A stretch of 64,000 nt of DNA. Origin: Odontocerum albicorne. Taxonomy: Eukaryota > Arthropoda > Insecta > Trichoptera > Odontoceridae. The stretch spans positions 35,473,789-35,537,788 of the forward strand of contig OX463847.1 of the NCBI GenBank assembly GCA_949825065.1. Reading direction: 5' to 3'. A model generated the notes under the pieces. It worked only from the letters and a program-made list of their open reading frames with translations, searched no databases and was not told the origin of the DNA. The position numbers and the translations under genes are program-made. This document shows, in pieces, positions 60,663-64,000 of this stretch. Position 1 is the first letter of the stretch. Each line of letters opens with the position of its first letter.

Positions 60663-62680
60663 TAGATAAGAGCGATATTTTCAACCAAATAAGCAAATCT
60701 TTATGAAAGAGCCCGTATAAATAAAAACAGTCAGACCACGGCAAAACTTTTTTTTTTCTTTCAATTATTATCTTTAAAATATAAATAGATTTCATATATG
60801 TATGTATACTTTTCTGGAAATGAGACATTTTATTAACTGAAAAATCAAACTGTTTACTGTGAAGATACAATTCTTTTGCTTAACTTTTCTAAATGTCATT
60901 GAGATTTGTTATGTTTTTTTTTTTAATTTTCATAGTGGAGAATATCTATGATTTCTTTGCATTTTGATTATTTCCGTACTATATAAAAATATACGCATTG
61001 ATTGTACTATTTTTTTAATATTTGTTATTGATAAGAAGATTTATTGTTTTAATTTGGCTAGTACCTGTGAAGTTTCTTTATTATCTTCTAAAATTACTTT
61101 AGAACAGTTGGCATTTCATCAGTATTTAATTATTATCTTAGATAAAAACATTTTTATAAAAAAAGTATAAAGTGTGCTGATAAATAATAAATGGAATTAC
61201 TATAAGAGTTAAGTATAGAGCTAATAATCCTGATTTATCACCAGGAAAGAAGTATAAAATCTTACTTTAGTGTCTTATGAGAATATTGTCTTATATTCTT
61301 TGTGTTCATGGATTAAAACATCTTTAATAATTGAGTCAAATTTATCAAGAAACCAAAGGACTGATTTATTTCCCGCTGTATCGGTGACTATTTGGTAGAC
61401 ACTTTAATTACTCTCCAATCTGTACTGTAATTTAATGTTGATTTAGCTTTTTTTTTATTTATTTTTATTTGTAAATGTATAAAAAAAGAAACCAAAATAA
61501 CACAAATTTCATTTGGATTGTGTAGTTAAATTTCTGTAGCAGTAATAATAATTGCATTTTTAAGAAAGGTTTAAATTTTAAAACTCTCGAGCTATTAGCG
61601 TAGTTTAGATTCAGAGAAGTTAACAATATTTTTTTGCAGTTTATTTTATTTGTTATAAAGCTCTCATAATTTTCAAAGACATTGATAATAAACCCATTTT
61701 CTTGTATTGTTGTGCAAAACTCAACTATGATGACTAAGCTTTTTGAAAATAATTAAATTCATCACAAAAGACAAAGATTCGATCCATGTTAGTTTTCTAC
61801 TTATTGAAAAAAAATTTTTTTGATATGATGCTTAAAGGGATATGACATTGAAAATTATTGCATCTCAAATTCATAGGAAAAATTACTTGTTATAAAGATT
61901 TTTCATGTTCAAAAAAGAAAATAGTTTTCTTTTTCACTATATTATTTTATAAACTGCCATTTTAAATTTACAGAAAATCTTAAAAATTTATTTCTGTAAA
62001 ATTTGCATACAATTCATTACTTGGCCGTTTGCATGTGATATGAACATATTTTATTACTAGAAAATGACATAATTTTTTTCATTAGATTTTTGTCTGGGTT
62101 TTAAAAATACATTATGGTATTATTATGTTTATTATAAATACATACCATTATTTAGTGCCCCCTGTGCCCAATAAAAATATCAATTCTTCAATGTTTTAAT
62201 TAGAAAAACTTTTTATTGAATTGTATGACGAATTTTAGGAAACAGATTTATCATACAATAGAGCAGAAATTGGAAAAACTGGATTTAATGTGCATACCAA
62301 ACATATCTCATTTGGGATTTTTTTTCTGAATTACATATAATTCTTGGGCTGTACCATCTTTATTGAATGTTGAATAACAAAATAAATAATTGCAGAATGA
62401 CTTTGGTCATATCCAATATAAATATGTAATTGGTATTTTTTTATGCACTTTTTAAACTTTCATTATTCAAGTGATTTTAATACTCACTGATTGCTATTAT
62501 CACTGAATACTATTAAAAATAACAATTTCCATATCTACACATAGTTTATGCTTTTGTGGCCATTGCCAAAACTGATAAATAAACTTATTTTAACTCTTTA
62601 TTTTTTAAAGCTTTTTATATGAGATACTTAATAAAATGTTTAAATTAATAAATTCTGCATTTTTTAAACTTCTTTTGTTT
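60663..62680 (+). other. USP5 3' UTR and downstream flank
   Basis: A polyadenylation hexamer AATAAA lies near 60720, only about 57 bases after the stop; others occur further on (for example near 62578). The stretch is AT-rich with no coding signal. Confidence 0.5.
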
Positions 62681-62782
62681 TATTTTCCTTCATAAACTTC
62701 CCCATTATTTAGAATTGTACTTAGCTTGATATTTTCCTTCATAAACTTCCCCATTATTTAGAATTGTACTTGGCTTAATATT
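62681..62782. repeat. 49-bp direct duplication
   Basis: tattttccttcataaacttc starts at 62681 and 62730. The two units differ at two or three bases. Confidence 0.95.
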
Positions 62783-63594
62783 TTGATTTGATAAAACAAA
62801 TCAAATCTAACTAAAGGCAAAATATTTTAACCAACATATAGCAAAATGTAAAGAAGCAAAAACAAATATATTTATTATCTTGATTTAATTTCTATTTTTT
62901 ATGTATTTTAGAACTGGAACTTTTGAAATCTGTTTTAATCATGTGGAAAATTTTAGTTACCATATTTTGCCTGAAATAGCTCTAAAATACTTCAAAATAC
63001 CCATTTTCATCAAGTGCTCCATAAATATTCATCAGATGAAATGCAGGATCCTGGGGAAGCAAACAGTTTTCATAACACAATGAAGATAATTTTATACATT
63101 GAATAATCATTGTCATGTTTTTTTTAAATATCTTCCTTAAAACTTCTGTAAGAGTGGGTTTTCTAAATCTTTCTCGATTTCAAACAGGTAAACGAGAATG
63201 TATACAGGAAAGCTCACAGAATGCAATATAATTTATAAACTTATCTAAGCAACATGTCACTCAATGAATTCAAAACAGTAGTATGAGCAAGTGGAGAAAT
63301 AAAAGTTCAGTGTGACAGACCATCGACAAGGGTATTTACTATCTCCTATACTTTTCAACATTTCCTTAATAAGGGTTGTCAGTGAAGTAAAAACTTGATT
63401 ATGAAATCCATCTCAGAAAAAAATATAAAAGTAAATATACGAGCAATACTGGCTTGATTGTCTCTCGCGCATTTCCGATTTTCACTTATCAATCAGTTAA
63501 CCCTTAGCACTCACTTTTTGATGCACAGGTGCCATGTATACTTTGGGAGTATGACTCAGTTTGTTGGCTGACTAGTATTTTTGACATATTGATT
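62783..63594. other. Unassigned AT-rich sequence
   Basis: Nothing recognised. Confidence 0.45.
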
Positions 63595-64000
63595 ACGATT
63601 ACAGGGCAAAAGTGGGGGCAGTAGATAAAGCAGATCACTACTGTAGCAGTTACCCATTCAAGAAGAAAATCCCTTAAAGTGGTGAAGGAAAATGATTTTC
63701 AGACTAATAGGAATAAGTGTAATTTTAATTAAATATAATGTTACTGTAAGCTTTATTGTATTTAATTAAAATCAAAATGATTAAGGATTGCACCCCATCT
63801 CTCATAAGGAGTTGGTTTTACAATTAGCAGGAAATGCAAGGGAACGTCGTCTTATCAGAAAAAGAAGACAACCCAGAACACAAGAATGCCGTGATGGAAA
63901 GTTGCATTTCATAGCCAAGAAAAAAGGGATATCTAAAAACTGGACTGTATGCAGCAAATGTAAAATTCCTGGAGGAAAAAGGGAAACTGTGTGGTTTTGT
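63595..64000 (+). pseudogene. piggyBac-like transposase, C-terminal part, runs off the window
   Basis: Across two or more frame changes it reads GAVDKADHYCSSYPF (the region of the last catalytic Asp), KMIFRLIGISVILIKYN after a stop, then LAGNARERRLIRKRRQPRTQ, DGKLHFIAKKKG and CSKCKIPGGKRETVWFC, which looks like the Cys-rich zinc-binding tail of piggyBac transposases. The stops show that it is dead. The 3' end lies beyond 64000. Confidence 0.8.

Overview
The window is AT-rich nuclear DNA from an insect, or at least an arthropod. It has spliced genes with GT-AG introns, many mariner, hAT, LINE and tRNA-SINE remnants, and minisatellites. I could not fix the order or species. All calls come from reading the sequence; no database search was run.

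Three genes are well supported. (1) A large Asn/Lys-rich gene on the + strand (9309-16639, two coding exons, about 2,327 aa). I do not recognise it. It has a basic nuclear-targeting stretch, a cluster of SUMO-interaction-like motifs, six and a half 94-95-aa repeats and a C-terminal block of 31-aa Ser/His/Pro/Asn repeats. (2) A theta-class glutathione S-transferase on the - strand (34109 down to 25316, five exons, 225 aa, complete). (3) Ubiquitin carboxyl-terminal hydrolase 5 / isopeptidase T on the + strand (35899-60662, sixteen exons, 801 aa, complete, catalytic residues intact). The GST and USP5 genes are head to head across 1.8 kb that probably holds both promoters. Both are housekeeping genes (conjugation and detoxification; disassembly of free ubiquitin chains). 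Nothing links them to the orphan gene.

Layout: 1-9.3 kb is a 41-bp minisatellite followed by decayed repeats (two copies of one inverted-repeat element, LINE tails, SINEs, a hAT element). 9.3-16.6 kb is the orphan gene. 17.4-18.7 kb is a mariner with TA duplications. 19-25 kb is gene-poor with several minisatellites and a small hAT element with an exact 8-bp duplication. 25.3-34.1 kb is the GST gene, whose introns hold a Tigger fragment, a CR1/L2-like LINE split by an RTE insertion, a palindromic MITE and a LINE endonuclease remnant. 35.9-60.7 kb is USP5, whose introns hold at least five different mariner-type elements, a hAT, a PIF/Harbinger element, an 80-bp x 9 minisatellite that starts at a mariner edge, and a near-perfect 65-bp hairpin. 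63.6 kb to the end is a broken piggyBac transposase. Every transposase seen is interrupted or internally deleted.

The item most likely to be undescribed is the orphan giant protein. Secondary items are the diversity of mariner elements in one gene, the intronic hairpin, a duplicated splice acceptor in USP5 and the mariner/minisatellite junction.
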